From Streptomyces aureocirculatus (GTDB taxonomy: Bacteria; Actinomycetota; Actinomycetes; Streptomycetales; Streptomycetaceae): a stretch of DNA of 64,000 bases. Location of the stretch: NCBI RefSeq assembly GCF_000720475.1, contig NZ_JOAP01000020.1, positions 1 to 64,000 of the forward strand, given 5' to 3'. Numbering within the stretch: the first letter of the stretch is position 1; the number at the start of each line of letters is the position of its first letter. Shown here piece by piece: positions 31,513-43,001 of the stretch. The notes beneath the pieces were generated by a model. That model saw only the letters and a list, made by a program, of their open reading frames with translations. It was not told the DNA's origin and did no database searches. A program made the position numbers and the translations under genes.

Positions 31513-31926
31513 GAACCGTGGCAGGGAGCATCGCATGCGCATCCAACCGTCGCAGATGTCTGCTACGCGGGCGCTTCATAGGCCAATCAGCATGACGACG
31601 GCGAAAGTCGCGCAGCGACGGCCGCCATTGCGCAACTCCGTTGGCTGTCAAGGCCAATGCGCCTGCGCGACTGGCATGACGCAGGCGGGTACGGGCACCT
31701 GAACCATGTCGGTGTCGGCGTGCGTCTGCTGCGTGGAGGCTCGACGCAGGCCGTGGGGGAGCGGGGGCGTGAACGCGGCGGAACAGGGGGCAGGCGGCAG
31801 CGCGCAGGACCGTGGGGAGGAACCGGTCGGCACCTCGGCCGCCCAGCGTGCCGACTGGACCTAGCGGACCGAGATCGGGGTGGCGGTGCTGGCGGGCCTC
31901 GCGACGCTCTTGGAGCGGTCGACTGT
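31513..31926. other. 414-bp gap after toxin cassette
   Basis: No gene is supported here. There are short inverted repeats (TTGGC-N6-GCCAA near 31641-31657) and scattered stop codons in all useful frames. It separates the toxin cassette from CorA and may mark the right boundary of an inserted block. Confidence 0.4.
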
Positions 31927-33108
31927 CTACAGCCAGTCCCGCCGCTTGAAGATGAAGTACAGGCTCACACAGACCACGGCCATCAGGAGGACGGCGAAGG
32001 GGTAGCCGAAGGTCCAGTTCAGTTCTGGCATGTGGTCGAAGTTCATGCCGTAGATCGTGCCCACCAGGGTGGGGGCGAAGAGGATCGCCGCCCAGGAGGA
32101 GATCTTCTTGATCTCCTCGTTCTGTTCGAAGCCCGCCTCCGCCAGAGCCCGCATCTCCGCGTTCTGCTGCTGGGTGACCAGCGTGGCGTTGACGGTGAGG
32201 ATGTCGGCCAGGGCCTGGCGGAAGCTGTCCACACGTTCGCTGGTGTGGGTCACGTGGTCGGCCACGTCACGGAGGTAGCGCTGGAGCTCCTCGTCCGTGC
32301 CGTACTTCGCGAAGCCCGCCATCAAGCCGTGCAGCATGCCCACCAGGGGGCGCGTCGCGCGCTGGAACTCCACCACCTCGCGGGAGAGTTCGTAGATGCG
32401 GCGGGACACCGACGGGTCGCCGCCGAAGACCTCGGTCTCGATCTCGTCGATGTCGTTCTGGACACCCGACACCACGGGGGCGTAGCCGTCCACGACCGCG
32501 TCCAGGATGGCGTACAGGACCGCCTCCGGGCCCAGGCGCAGCAGCTCCGGGCTCTCCTCCATCCGGTGGCGCACCGCCGACAGATCGGGGGCCGCCGCGT
32601 GCCGCACCGTGATGACGAAGTCGGCGCCCACGAAGATGTGCAGCTCGCCGAAGTCGACCTCCTCCGGCGCGTCCAGGTAGCGCGCCGCCCGCAGGACCAC
32701 GAACAGCGTCTCTCCGTACCGCTCCAGCTTCGGGCGCTGGTGTGCCTCCATCGCGTCCTCGACCGCCAGCTCGTGCAGGTCGAACTCCGCTGCCAGGGAG
32801 AGGAGTTCCTGCTCCGTCGGGCGGGCGAGGCCGATCCACGCCATGCCGTCGGGCTCCGCCCGCAGGGCGCGGAACGTGGCCGCCAGGGAGCCGGGCGACG
32901 CCACATGTACGCCGTCCCGGTACAGCGACGCCTGCACCACGCTCGGGTCCGCCGCGAGTGCGGGCCGCTCGGGCCGCGCGTGCTCCGCGGAGTGCTTCGG
33001 TGAGTCCGCCGGTGGCTTCCCGCCGCCCTGCGCCGACTGCGAGGACGCTCGCCGCCATGAATGCTTGCGTGCCTGCTGCGGGCGGTGTGTCCGTCGCTCG
33101 GGGGTCAC
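31927..33108 (-). CDS. corA: CorA-type magnesium/cobalt transporter
   Basis: A 393-residue divalent-cation channel of the CorA/MIT family. A disordered N-terminal tail of about 45 residues precedes the cytoplasmic a/b domain (SLYRDGVHVASPGSL through ELHIFVGADFVITVRH), the long stalk helix (SYSRRIYELSREVVEFQRATRPL... QQQNAEMRALAEAGFEQNEEIKKISSWAAILFAPTLVG analogue) and two C-terminal helices. The selectivity motif YGMNF is intact, followed by HMPELNW in the pore loop, and the tail ends KRRDWL. GTG 33108 has GGGAGGGG upstream. It should import Mg2+ driven by membrane potential. Confidence 0.93.
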   Translation of the reverse strand: MTPERRTHRPQQARKHSWRRASSQSAQGGGKPPADSPKHSAEHARPERPALAADPSVVQASLYRDGVHVASPGSLAATFRALRAEPDGMAWIGLARPTEQELLSLAAEFDLHELAVEDAMEAHQRPKLERYGETLFVVLRAARYLDAPEEVDFGELHIFVGADFVITVRHAAAPDLSAVRHRMEESPELLRLGPEAVLYAILDAVVDGYAPVVSGVQNDIDEIETEVFGGDPSVSRRIYELSREVVEFQRATRPLVGMLHGLMAGFAKYGTDEELQRYLRDVADHVTHTSERVDSFRQALADILTVNATLVTQQQNAEMRALAEAGFEQNEEIKKISSWAAILFAPTLVGTIYGMNFDHMPELNWTFGYPFAVLLMAVVCVSLYFIFKRRDWL

Positions 33109-33140
33109 CTGTGCCCCTCCCGTGGTCGTTCGGTTCCGGC

Positions 33141-33235
33141 GTGCGTCGTTCGGCTGCGTCGTGCGTCGTGCGTCGTGCGTCGTGCTTTATGTGTTGTGCG
33201 TTGTGCGTTGTGCGTCATGTGTCGTGCGTCGTGCC
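33141..33235. repeat. CGTGCGT heptamer microsatellite
   Basis: About 12 imperfect copies of a seven-base GTCGTGC/TTGTGCG unit lie between the divergent corA and AlkZ-like genes, upstream of both. Length variation here could affect promoter spacing. Confidence 0.7.
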
Positions 33236-33376
33236 GGTGTGCGGGGGCGCATGCCCGCGCCCGTGCTCCGTACGTCCCCGATCAGGGTATATGCGGTGGA
33301 CGGACCGCGGCGCGACCCCCGTCGGCGCCGCCCTCGCGGACCGTACCCGTCCGCGACCGGCGCTAGCGTGCGGGGC

Positions 33377-34561
33377 ATGACGAAGACCCCGGCCACCCCG
33401 GCGAAGCGCCCCGCGCGCGCCCCGGTGCTCAGCCGTCGCGCCCTCAACCGAGCCACCCTCGCCAGGCAACTCCTCCTGGAGCGCGCCGCCATGTCCGCCG
33501 AAGCGGCCCTCACCCACCTCGTCGGGCTCCAGGCGCAGAACGTCAAGCCGCCGTACCACGCCCTCGCCGCCCGTCTCGCGGACTTCGATCCGATGGAGTT
33601 GTCCGGGCTGATGGGCGAGCGGGCCGCGGTGCGCATCGTCACCATGCGGTCCACCGTGCACACCCTCACCGCCGACGACGCCCTGGTCCTGCGGCCCTTC
33701 AGCCAGGCCGCCCTCGACCGCGAGCTGCGGATGTTCCGCCGCGGCCTCGTCGGCGTGGACCTGGACCGGCTCGCCGTGCTGGCCCGGGCCCACGTCGAGG
33801 AGGAACCCCGTACCCTCGCCCAGCTCCGTACCGAGCTGCTGCGGCACTGGCCGGACGCCGACCCGCAGTCCCTCGGCATCGCCGCCCGCGCCAGGCTCCC
33901 GCTGCTCCAGGTCACCCCGCGCGGGCTGTGGCGCCGCAGCGGCCAGGTCGCGCTCACCACCGCCGAGCACTGGCTCGGCCGGGCGCTCGCCGACGACCCC
34001 GCCCCTGACGACATCGTGCTGCGCTACCTCGGCGCCTTCGGGCCGGCCTCCGTCAAGGACATGCAGGCCTGGGCGGGCCTGACCCGGCTCCGCGACGCCT
34101 TCGAGCGGCTGCGGCCCGGGCTCCGCGCCTTCCGCGACGAGCACGGCGTCGAGCTCTTCGACCTGCCCGACGCGCCCCGGCCCGACCCCGAGACCCCGGC
34201 CCCGCCCCGCTTCCTCCCCGAGTACGACAACCTGCTCCTCTCGCACGCCGACCGCACCCGCGTCATGGACCCCGTACACAAGGACCGCACCTGGACGGGG
34301 AACCAGCCGCACCGCACCTTCCTCGTGGACGGCTCCCTCGCCGGTGTCTGGCGTCTGGACGAGGACAGGGGCGGGGGCGGGACGGGCGTGCGGCTCACCG
34401 TGCAGCCCTTCGCGGAGTTGGACGGGCGACGGCGCCAGGAAGTCCTCGCCGAGGCCGAGCGCACGGCCCGGATGCTCGGCGGCGACGGCGACGGCGACGG
34501 CGACGGCGGCGCCACGTCGTCCTGCGACATCCGGTTCGGGGAGGTCCTCCCCGGGCGGTGA
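33377..34561 (+). CDS. AlkZ-like winged-helix DNA glycosylase (HTH_42)
   Basis: A 394-residue protein of the YcaQ/AlkZ family (HTH_42 domain), which removes bulky or cross-linked alkylated bases. The fold starts LSRRALNRATLARQLLLERAAMSAEAALTHLVGLQAQNVKPPYHAL, where Gln-Ala-Gln is the catalytic QxQ motif. Other conserved parts are TMRSTVHTLTADDAL, QVTPRGLWRRSGQ and FLPEYDNLLLSHADRTRV near residue 295. Near the C-terminus is a GDGDGDGDGG run coded by a hexamer repeat. In antibiotic producers, AlkZ relatives give self-resistance to DNA-alkylating products; no such cluster is apparent next to it, so general repair is more likely. ATG 33377. Confidence 0.85.
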   Translation: MTKTPATPAKRPARAPVLSRRALNRATLARQLLLERAAMSAEAALTHLVGLQAQNVKPPYHALAARLADFDPMELSGLMGERAAVRIVTMRSTVHTLTADDALVLRPFSQAALDRELRMFRRGLVGVDLDRLAVLARAHVEEEPRTLAQLRTELLRHWPDADPQSLGIAARARLPLLQVTPRGLWRRSGQVALTTAEHWLGRALADDPAPDDIVLRYLGAFGPASVKDMQAWAGLTRLRDAFERLRPGLRAFRDEHGVELFDLPDAPRPDPETPAPPRFLPEYDNLLLSHADRTRVMDPVHKDRTWTGNQPHRTFLVDGSLAGVWRLDEDRGGGGTGVRLTVQPFAELDGRRRQEVLAEAERTARMLGGDGDGDGDGGATSSCDIRFGEVLPGR

Positions 34562-34592
34562 GCCGCGGAGCACCCGCCCCGGACTCGGGGAC

Positions 34593-35471
34593 CTACGGCA
34601 GCACCCCCATGCGGCGCGCCACCACCACCGCCTCCCACCGCGTGTGCGCCCCGAGCTTCCGCATCGCTGAGCGCAGATAGCCCTTCACCGTCTCGGGGCG
34701 CAGGCCCAGGCGTTCCGCGGCCACCGCGTTGGTGACGCCGTCCGTCAGGCAGACCAGTACGTCCACCTCGCGCGGGGCGAGCCGCGGTGCCGCCGGGGCC
34801 GGTGCCGGTGCCGGGGCCGGTGCCGTCGGGGCGGGAGCCGGTGTCGCGGACGTCAGCCTCGCGCACGCCGCCAACAGCTCCTCCCGCAACGCGGGATCAC
34901 CGATGCGCGGAGCCAGCGCACGCAACGCCTCGCGCGCCTCCCGTACCTGCTCCCACGCCCCGCTGGGGCCCGGCGGCAGCCCGGACGCCGCCTCCCGCGC
35001 CGCCGCCACGAGCGCCGCCGCCTCGTCCCGCACCACAAGGGCCTGCTCCACGTCCCGCGCCGCCGCCACGGCCGCCGCGAGCGTCCGGTCGCCCAGCGGG
35101 AGCGCGGTGCGCAGCGCGCCGTACAGCAGGCCGCGCACCCGGCGGCGTACCACCAGCGGCACGGCGAGCACCGCCCGCAGGCCCTCGGGGGCGACGACGG
35201 CGTCGTACTCGTGGCTGATCTGCCGCGAGACGCTGTAGTCCGTGACGGCGCAGGGCCGGGCGAGGGCCACCGCCTTGCCGCCGAGCCCGTTGCCCGCGCG
35301 GATCGTCAGGCCGTTCAAGGAGCGCGTCGCGGTGCCGTTCAGCTCGGCGATGCGTACGCACGACGCGTCGTCGACCAGGCCGCCGAAGGCCACCTCCAGA
35401 CCCGTACCGCTGCGCAGCCGCTGCAGCGCGGCCCGCACCTCCGCCGCCTCGACGCCGTCCGCAACCGTCAC
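34593..35471 (-). CDS. GAF-LuxR transcriptional regulator
   Basis: A 292-residue regulator. Residues 10-140 form a GAF-like sensor (LRSGTGLEVAFGGLVDDASCVRIAELNG ... GLGGKAVALARPCAVTDY ... VLAVPLVVRRRVRGLLYGALR). A helical linker and an APAPAPAPAP hinge lead to a C-terminal LuxR helix-turn-helix (RLAPREVDVLVCLTDGVTNAVAAERLGLRPETVKGYLRSAMRKLGAHTRWEAV). It is divergent from two acyl-CoA synthetase genes, the likely targets, with a perfect 24-bp palindrome between them. GTG 35471 follows GGAAAGGGCGG; an upstream in-frame start at 35549 is possible. Confidence 0.87.
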   Translation of the reverse strand: MTVADGVEAAEVRAALQRLRSGTGLEVAFGGLVDDASCVRIAELNGTATRSLNGLTIRAGNGLGGKAVALARPCAVTDYSVSRQISHEYDAVVAPEGLRAVLAVPLVVRRRVRGLLYGALRTALPLGDRTLAAAVAAARDVEQALVVRDEAAALVAAAREAASGLPPGPSGAWEQVREAREALRALAPRIGDPALREELLAACARLTSATPAPAPTAPAPAPAPAPAAPRLAPREVDVLVCLTDGVTNAVAAERLGLRPETVKGYLRSAMRKLGAHTRWEAVVVARRMGVLP

Positions 35472-35533
35472 GCGTCCGCCCTTTCCGGCTCCGGGCTCCG
35501 TGTCGCCCCGGGTCGCCGCTTGTCGCCTCTTGT

Positions 35534-35557
35534 GCCGACGGGACACCACCCCCGTAC
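35534..35557. promoter_or_regulatory. Perfect 24-bp palindrome, candidate LuxR operator
   Basis: The half-site CACCACCCCCGT is followed at once by its exact reverse complement. It lies midway between the GAF-LuxR regulator and the acyl-CoA synthetase operon and is a strong candidate site for that regulator. Confidence 0.65.
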
Positions 35558-35635
35558 GGGGGTGGTGAGACCTGCGTCACGGATTAGACGATGGTACGGA
35601 ACCAGCGGCGGCACGCGGAATGCGAGGGGTAACAG

Positions 35636-37345
35636 ATGACGGCGACCGGGGCGGACGGCGGCGGTGTGGCGGACTTCCGGGCGGCGCGGGACTTCCTGCT
35701 GCGCCACCGGGAGGACTACCGGACCGCGTACGAGGGCTTCACCTGGCCGCGGCCCACCCACTTCAACTGGGCCCTTGACTGGTTCGACGCCATCGCGGCC
35801 GGCAACGACCGCACGGCCCTGCACATCGTGGAGGAGGACGGGGCCGGGACACGGCTTACCTTCGCCGCTCTCTCGCGGCGCTCCGCGCAGGCCGCCAACT
35901 GGCTGCGCGGCCTCGGCGTACGCGCCGGTGACCGCGTCGTCGTGATGCTCGGCAACCAGGCCGAGCTGTGGGAGGTCGCCCTCGCCGCGATGAAGCTGCG
36001 CGCCGTGGTGATCCCGGCGACACCGCTGCTCGGCGCCGCCGACCTGCGCGACCGCGTCGAACGCGGCCGGGCCCGGCATGTCGTGGTGCGCGGCGACGAC
36101 ACCGCCAAGTTCACGGACGTGCCGGGGGAGTACACCCGGATCGTGGTCGGGGGCCGTGCCGGTGCGCAGGCCCCGCCGGGCCCCGAGTGGATCGCGTACG
36201 ACGGCGTCGACTCCGCCCCCGCCGACTTCACCCCCGAAGGACCCACCCGCGCCGACGACCCGCTGATGCTGTACTTCACCTCCGGCACCACCGCCCGGCC
36301 CAAACTCGTCGAGCACACCCATGTGTCGTATCCGGTGGGGCACCTGGCGACGATGTACTGGATCGGGCTCAAGCCGGGCGACGTGCATCTGAACATCTCC
36401 TCGCCCGGCTGGGCCAAGCACGCCTGGTCGAACCTGTTCGCGCCGTGGAACGCGGAGGCGACCGTGTTCCTCTACAACTACACGCGGTTCGACGCGGCGC
36501 GGCTCATGGCCGAGATGGACCGCGTCGGCGTCACCAGCTTCTGCGCGCCGCCCACCGTGTGGCGCATGCTCATCCAGGCCGACCTCACCCAGTTGCGTAC
36601 GCCGCCCCGGGAGGTCGTGGCGGCGGGGGAGCCGCTGAACCCCGAGGTCATCGAGCAGGTGCGGCGCGACTGGGGGGTGACCGTCCGGGACGGCTTCGGG
36701 CAGACCGAGACCGCCGTACAGGTCGCCAACAGCCCCGGGCAGGAGCTGAAGCCCGGCTCGATGGGGCGGCCCACGCCCGGCTTCGTCGTCGAACTGCTCG
36801 ACCCGGTCACGGGCGAGCCGGGGGCCGAGGAGGGTGAGATCGCGCTCGACCTGTCGGCGCGCCCGGTCGGCCTGATGACCGGCTACCACGGCGACCCGGA
36901 GCGCACGGCCGAGGCCACGGCGGGCGGCTACTACCGCACCGGCGACATCGGCGCCCGCGACGCCGACGGATACCTCACCTATGTCGGCAGGAGCGACGAC
37001 GTGTTCAAGGCCTCCGACTACAAGATCTCGCCGTTCGAGCTGGAGAGCGCGCTCCTGGAGCACGAGGCGGTCGCCGAGGCCGCGGTCGTGCCCGCCCCCG
37101 ACCCGGTGCGGCTCGCCGTCCCGAAGGCGTACGTGGTGCTCGCCGAGGGCCACGAACCGGGGCCCGGCACGGCCAAGCTCCTGTTCGAGCACTCGCGGGC
37201 GACGCTCGCTCCGTACAAACGCCTGCGCCGCCTGGAGTTCGGCACGCTCCCCAAGACGGTGTCCGGCAAGATCCGCCGCATCGAGCTGCGCGAGGCCACG
37301 GCCAAGGGGTCCGACGCCGAGTACCGCGAGGAGGACTTCCGGTGA
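35636..37345 (+). CDS. AMP-binding acyl-CoA synthetase (medium-chain/ACSM-like)
   Basis: A 569-residue ANL-family enzyme that activates a carboxylic acid to acyl-CoA through an acyl-AMP. The P-loop is [16 protein letters not shown] (about residues 215-230), followed by [14 protein letters not shown] and the C-terminal hinge and catalytic lysine region [14 protein letters not shown]. The NFANDWFDAIA-type start ([23 protein letters not shown]) is typical of medium-chain/benzoate-type ligases. Its GTGA overlap with the next synthetase indicates one operon, probably controlled by the divergent GAF-LuxR protein. ATG 35636 has GAGGGG upstream. Confidence 0.92.
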   Translation: MTATGADGGGVADFRAARDFLLRHREDYRTAYEGFTWPRPTHFNWALDWFDAIAAGNDRTALHIVEEDGAGTRLTFAALSRRSAQAANWLRGLGVRAGDRVVVMLGNQAELWEVALAAMKLRAVVIPATPLLGAADLRDRVERGRARHVVVRGDDTAKFTDVPGEYTRIVVGGRAGAQAPPGPEWIAYDGVDSAPADFTPEGPTRADDPLMLYFTSGTTARPKLVEHTHVSYPVGHLATMYWIGLKPGDVHLNISSPGWAKHAWSNLFAPWNAEATVFLYNYTRFDAARLMAEMDRVGVTSFCAPPTVWRMLIQADLTQLRTPPREVVAAGEPLNPEVIEQVRRDWGVTVRDGFGQTETAVQVANSPGQELKPGSMGRPTPGFVVELLDPVTGEPGAEEGEIALDLSARPVGLMTGYHGDPERTAEATAGGYYRTGDIGARDADGYLTYVGRSDDVFKASDYKISPFELESALLEHEAVAEAAVVPAPDPVRLAVPKAYVVLAEGHEPGPGTAKLLFEHSRATLAPYKRLRRLEFGTLPKTVSGKIRRIELREATAKGSDAEYREEDFR

Positions 37346-38973
37346 GCGCCACGGCCGAACCGGCTCCTGCCGGGCTCTCCTACGCCCACGGCACCAGCAG
37401 GACCCCGCTGCTCGGCGACACCATCGGGCAGAACCTCGCCCGTGCCGTCGCCGCCTGGCCCGACCGGGACGCGCTCGTCGACATCGCGGCCGGGACCCGC
37501 TGGACGTACGCCGAGTTCGGGGCCGCCGTCGAGCAACTGGCGCTCGGGCTGCTCGGCTCCGGGGTCGGCAAGGGCGACCGGGTCGGCATCTGGGCCGTCA
37601 ACTGCGCCGAGTGGGTGCTCCTGCAGTACGCCACCGCCCGCGTCGGCGCGATCCTGGTGAACGTCAACCCGGCGTACCGCTCGCACGAACTCGCCTATGT
37701 GCTGCGGCAGTCGGGCGTCTCCCTGTTGGTCGCCACCGAGCGGCACAGGACCACCGACTACCGGGCCATGGTCGACGAGGTCCGGGGCGCCTGCCCGGAC
37801 CTGCGGGCCGTGCACTACATCGGGGACGACGCGTCGTGGGGTGCGCTCCTGGACGCGGCGCGGTCCGTCGGCGAACGTGAACTCGCCTCCCGGGAGGCGG
37901 AGTTGAGCTGCGACGACCCGGTCAACATCCAGTACACGTCGGGCACCACCGGCTTCCCCAAGGGGGCCACGCTCTCCCACCACAACATCCTCAACAACGG
38001 GTACTGGGTGGGGCGCACCATCGGCTACGGCGAGCAGGACCGGGTGTGTCTGCCCGTGCCCTTCTACCACTGTTTCGGCATGGTGATGGGGAATCTCGGC
38101 GCCACCTCGCACGGCGCCTGCGTCGTCATCCCGGCGCCGTCGTTCGACCCCGTGGCCACGCTGCAGGCCGTGGAGCGCGAGCGGTGCACCTCGCTGTACG
38201 GGGTGCCGACGATGTTCATCGCCGAGCTCAACCTCGCCGACTTCGCCACGTATGACCTGACCAGCCTGCGTACGGGGATCATGGCCGGCTCCCCCTGCCC
38301 CGTCGAGGTCATGAAGCGGGTCGTCGCCGAGATGCACATGGCGGAGGTCTCCATCTGCTACGGCATGACGGAGACCTCGCCCGTCTGTGTGCAGACCCGG
38401 ATGGACGACGACCTGGAGCGGCGCACCGGGACCGTCGGGCGGGTCCTGCCGCACATCGAGGTCAAGGTCGTCGACCCGGCGACCGGGGTCACGCTGCCGC
38501 GCGGCGCGTCGGGCGAGCTGTGCACCCGCGGGTACAGCGTGATGCTCGGCTACTGGAACGACCCCGAACGGACCGCCGAGGTCATCGACTCCGGGCGCTG
38601 GATGCACACGGGCGACCTCGCCGTCATGCGCGACGACGGATACGTACAGATCGTCGGCCGCATCAAGGACATGATCATCCGTGGGGGCGAGAACGTCTAC
38701 CCGCGCGAGATCGAGGAGTTCCTGTACGGGCACCCGAAGATCGCCGACGTACAGGTGGTCGGAGTGCCCGACGAGCGGTACGGGGAGGTGCCCCTTGCCT
38801 GCGTCATCCTGCGCGACCCCGAGGACGCCCTGACGCTCGCGGAACTCCGGGACTTCTGCGAGGGGCGGCTCGCCCGCTACAAGGTCCCGGCCGGGCTGCG
38901 CATCCTGGAGAGCTTCCCGATGACGGTGTCGGGCAAGGTGCGCAAGGTGGAGTTGCGGGAGCGGTTCGGCTGA
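37342..38973 (+). CDS. AMP-binding acyl-CoA synthetase (FadD/AcsF-like)
   Basis: A 543-residue second ANL ligase, coupled by GTGA overlap to the first. The P-loop [20 protein letters not shown] (residues 195-214), [19 protein letters not shown] and [23 protein letters not shown] are all intact, with the catalytic lysine in [15 protein letters not shown]. It resembles the fatty-acid CoA ligases often annotated as AMP-binding protein FadD12/AcsF. The two ligases may act on different chain lengths of one substrate class. Confidence 0.93.
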   Translation: MSATAEPAPAGLSYAHGTSRTPLLGDTIGQNLARAVAAWPDRDALVDIAAGTRWTYAEFGAAVEQLALGLLGSGVGKGDRVGIWAVNCAEWVLLQYATARVGAILVNVNPAYRSHELAYVLRQSGVSLLVATERHRTTDYRAMVDEVRGACPDLRAVHYIGDDASWGALLDAARSVGERELASREAELSCDDPVNIQYTSGTTGFPKGATLSHHNILNNGYWVGRTIGYGEQDRVCLPVPFYHCFGMVMGNLGATSHGACVVIPAPSFDPVATLQAVERERCTSLYGVPTMFIAELNLADFATYDLTSLRTGIMAGSPCPVEVMKRVVAEMHMAEVSICYGMTETSPVCVQTRMDDDLERRTGTVGRVLPHIEVKVVDPATGVTLPRGASGELCTRGYSVMLGYWNDPERTAEVIDSGRWMHTGDLAVMRDDGYVQIVGRIKDMIIRGGENVYPREIEEFLYGHPKIADVQVVGVPDERYGEVPLACVILRDPEDALTLAELRDFCEGRLARYKVPAGLRILESFPMTVSGKVRKVELRERFG

Positions 38974-38977
38974 GGGG

Positions 38978-39703
38978 TCACGCCCCCGTCGCCGTCAGCT
39001 CGTCCGCCGCGCCGTTCAGGGGCTCCGGTGTGCCCGAGAGCTCGATGCGGAACAGGGCCACGTCCAGTTCGTCGGCCCGGGTGCGGGCCGCGGGAGTGAA
39101 TCCGGACAGGGCGAAGCACGCGCAGGTCACCGCGTGCGTCGTCGCCGTCAGCCAGGCGCACTCCACGTCCCGCAGCGAGGCGGGCCGCACGGTCGGCTCG
39201 ACCTGCGCGAGCACGCCGAGCGCCGTGAGCCGGGTGCCCGACGGGGGCCGCTCCTCCTCGGGGCGGGCCTCGCGCACGTCCTCGTAACCGAGCCGGCGCA
39301 GGAACAGCACGGCCGTGGCCACCGCGTCCCGGGCACCGCGGACGGGAACCGGGCGGAAGGCGTACCGCGGGGTCGGCGCCGTCCCGGGCAGGGGGATGTG
39401 CGGCGGGCTGAGCGAGGGACGCCCTTCCGGGGCCTGCGGCCTCTCCGGCACCACCGGAATCCGCAGCACCGCCCCGCACGCGCACCCCAGCTCCGGCCGC
39501 GGCCAGTCCGTGCCGCGTCCGCAGGCGGCGCACCGCACCGTCACCCAGGCGTCGGCCGGGGTCCGGTGGGTGAGCGCGGTGGCGGAGCCGTGGGTGACGG
39601 GAGGGACGACAGGGGCGCCGCAGGGGCAGGGGAAGGCCGGGGGCGCGTAGATCTGTTCGTGCCGGCACACCGGGCACCACACCAGGACGTCGTACCCCGT
39701 CAT
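38978..39703 (-). CDS. Zinc-ribbon protein of unknown function
   Basis: A 241-residue protein. The first 85 residues hold four Cys pairs (WCPVC, PCPC, CAAC, CAC) arranged as two rubredoxin-like zinc ribbons. The remainder (about residues 110-241) is an a/b domain with no family I can name; DAVATAVLFLRRLGYEDVREARPEEE and LDVALFRIELSGTPEPLN recall restriction-endonuclease-like or small DUF folds but this is not firm. It is convergent with the acyl-CoA synthetases (4-nt gap). ATG 39703 is chosen because MTGYDVLVWCPVC places the first Cys pair near the start. Confidence 0.75.
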   Translation of the reverse strand: MTGYDVLVWCPVCRHEQIYAPPAFPCPCGAPVVPPVTHGSATALTHRTPADAWVTVRCAACGRGTDWPRPELGCACGAVLRIPVVPERPQAPEGRPSLSPPHIPLPGTAPTPRYAFRPVPVRGARDAVATAVLFLRRLGYEDVREARPEEERPPSGTRLTALGVLAQVEPTVRPASLRDVECAWLTATTHAVTCACFALSGFTPAARTRADELDVALFRIELSGTPEPLNGAADELTATGA

Positions 39704-39902
39704 CGTCCCCACCCCCGTCCTTCCGTGCACCGCCGTCCGCCGGCCGTACCCCGCGCCCGTCGCGCTCGTCGCGCCCGTCGCGCCCGTCGCGTTCCTGGCC
39801 GCCCTGGGTGGACTTTCGGCCACCGGGCCGCCGGAGCCCATCGTCGTACGGAACGCGACCGCGCCGATACGCCATTTTGAGCTGGAGCGAGCCCCGGGTC
39901 CC

Positions 39903-39969
39903 TTGACGGTCCTCGCACGCCCGCTTACATTGCTTCCATATAGCAGAACATAGTTTCCGTAATGCGGAA
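39903..39969 (+). promoter_or_regulatory. gcl promoter with two AllR-like operators
   Basis: A -35 TTGACG (39903-39908) is separated by 17 bp from -10 TACATT (39926-39931). Just downstream lie TTCCATATAGCAGAA (39934-39948, imperfect) and TTCCGTAATGCGGAA (39955-39969, 5-bp perfect arms), 21 bp centre to centre, so on one face of the helix. The second is nearly identical to the palindrome at the hyi promoter (46484-46498). The rest of the 39704-40031 gap shows nothing else. Confidence 0.75.
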
Positions 39970-40031
39970 TTCACAGCTCACCGCGGGGCGCGACGGGAGC
40001 CCGAATTCGCCAGCCGAAGCAGGAGAACTCC

Positions 40032-41819
<1,788 letters not shown>

Positions 41820-41849
41820 ACCGGCCGGTCCTCGCGGTCCGGTCCCCAC

Positions 41850-41897
41850 GCCGACCCCCGTGCCAGGAGAGCTGCACCTCCTGGCACGGGGGTCGGC
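41850..41897. terminator. Strong hairpin after gcl
   Basis: A perfect 20-bp stem, arms 41850-41869 and 41878-41897 (starting GCCGACCCCCGTGCC), with an 8-nt loop and CGTTTCC after it. It lies between convergent genes and should terminate from both sides. Confidence 0.85.
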
Positions 41898-41946
41898 CGT
41901 TTCCCGGCCCGCGCGTTCGGGCCCCTTACGGCGTACGTACGGGACC

Positions 41947-42543
41947 TCACGCCGTACGGCGGCGGCGTACGAAGTAGTGCACGCTCAGGGCGAGGACCAT
42001 TGGCCCCCACAGTCCCGCCGGCAGCAGACAGGCCCGGCCCGCCACCTCCCAGGCGCCGTTGTCGAAGTCACCGAAGTGGAGGCCGATGTCGAGCGCGGCC
42101 AGGGTGAACTGGCCGAACAGGAGCGTGGCGGCGGTGCCGCCGAGGACGGCCGGGACCAGGGCCGCGGCGGGCCGCACGCGCAGGCCGCCGAGCAGCGGCA
42201 CCCAGCCGGGCACGACCTCTCCCCAGCCGCGGACCAGGCCGAAGCCCAGCAAGGCGAACCCCTCCGTGACGAGGCTGAGGCCGAAGACGTACGGGATGGA
42301 GACCCACGGACTGCCCATCGACCCGGTGCCCGTGCCCATGTCGAAGCCGAAGGCGAAGGGCAGCCGCCACAGGCACTGGGGCAGGAGCACGAGGGGGATG
42401 GCGTGGGCCACTCGCTCGGCCCAGCGGGGCACGGGGCGTTCGGTGCCCGCGCCGGAGCGCGGCCGGGTCCGGGTGCCGGTGTCCCAGCCGGTGTCACGCG
42501 TCTTGGTGGTGCGGGCACGCTCGTGAGCGGGGGTCGTCGTCAT
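41947..42543 (-). CDS. Multi-pass membrane protein, function unknown
   Basis: A 198-residue integral membrane protein. After a basic, Thr-rich tail of 40 residues it has four to five helices (AIPLVLLPQCLWRLPFAFGF, SIPYVFGLSLVTEGFALLGFGLV, ALVPAVLGGTAATLLFGQFTLAALDI, ACLLPAGLWGPMVLALSVHYF) and a KRR-like end (VRRRRTA). I do not recognise the family; similar proteins are common in Streptomyces as conserved integral membrane proteins. ATG 42543 precedes MTTTPAHERA. No operon partner. Confidence 0.7.
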   Translation of the reverse strand: MTTTPAHERARTTKTRDTGWDTGTRTRPRSGAGTERPVPRWAERVAHAIPLVLLPQCLWRLPFAFGFDMGTGTGSMGSPWVSIPYVFGLSLVTEGFALLGFGLVRGWGEVVPGWVPLLGGLRVRPAAALVPAVLGGTAATLLFGQFTLAALDIGLHFGDFDNGAWEVAGRACLLPAGLWGPMVLALSVHYFVRRRRTA

Positions 42544-43001
42544 GGCACCGACTCTGCCGCCCGCCGGAACACGGATCGTCAGCTCAGCCGCTGGACCGTC
42601 TCCGCCGCGCGGGGGAGGGGGCGTACGCCGACACGGCGAGGCCCCCGGTGCGTCGATCCGACGCGTACCGGGGGCCAAGAGCTGGCGCGGGAGGGTGAGT
42701 TGCTGCCGCCCGACGGCGCGCGACTGGCGGAACATGCATACGCGCCGCCGGGCGGAATCCATGGGCATGACCGGGACCGCGGCGGTCGGGCGACGGTCCC
42801 CGGACACCCTTCCTCAGGTCGAAAAGGGGCCGGGAGACCTTCACCACCGCACTGGCTCGCCCGAGCCGCCGCGGTCCTCGTCGTCCCGCCCGCCGGGTGA
42901 CCACCCCTCATCCGGGTCCACGGCGGTGCGGGTCTCCGCGCGGGGCACTGACCTCCCGTCAAGTGCCCCGCGCAGTCTGTGGGTCGAAAGAACCCGGGGG
43001 C
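42544..43001. terminator. Gap with catalase terminator hairpin
   Basis: This 458-bp gap holds a stem-loop CGCGGGGCACT (42940-42950) / AGTGCCCCGCG (42963-42973) about 30 bp beyond the catalase stop, the likely terminator of that gene. The rest has open frames but none with a recognisable domain or ribosome site. Confidence 0.55.

Noticed and set aside
16377..39703. A single genomic island with att sites between the two purine blocks
   Set aside because: No tRNA gene, integrase or transposase was found, and no long direct repeats flank the region. Only the 26.7-31.5 kb part shows a lower GC character.
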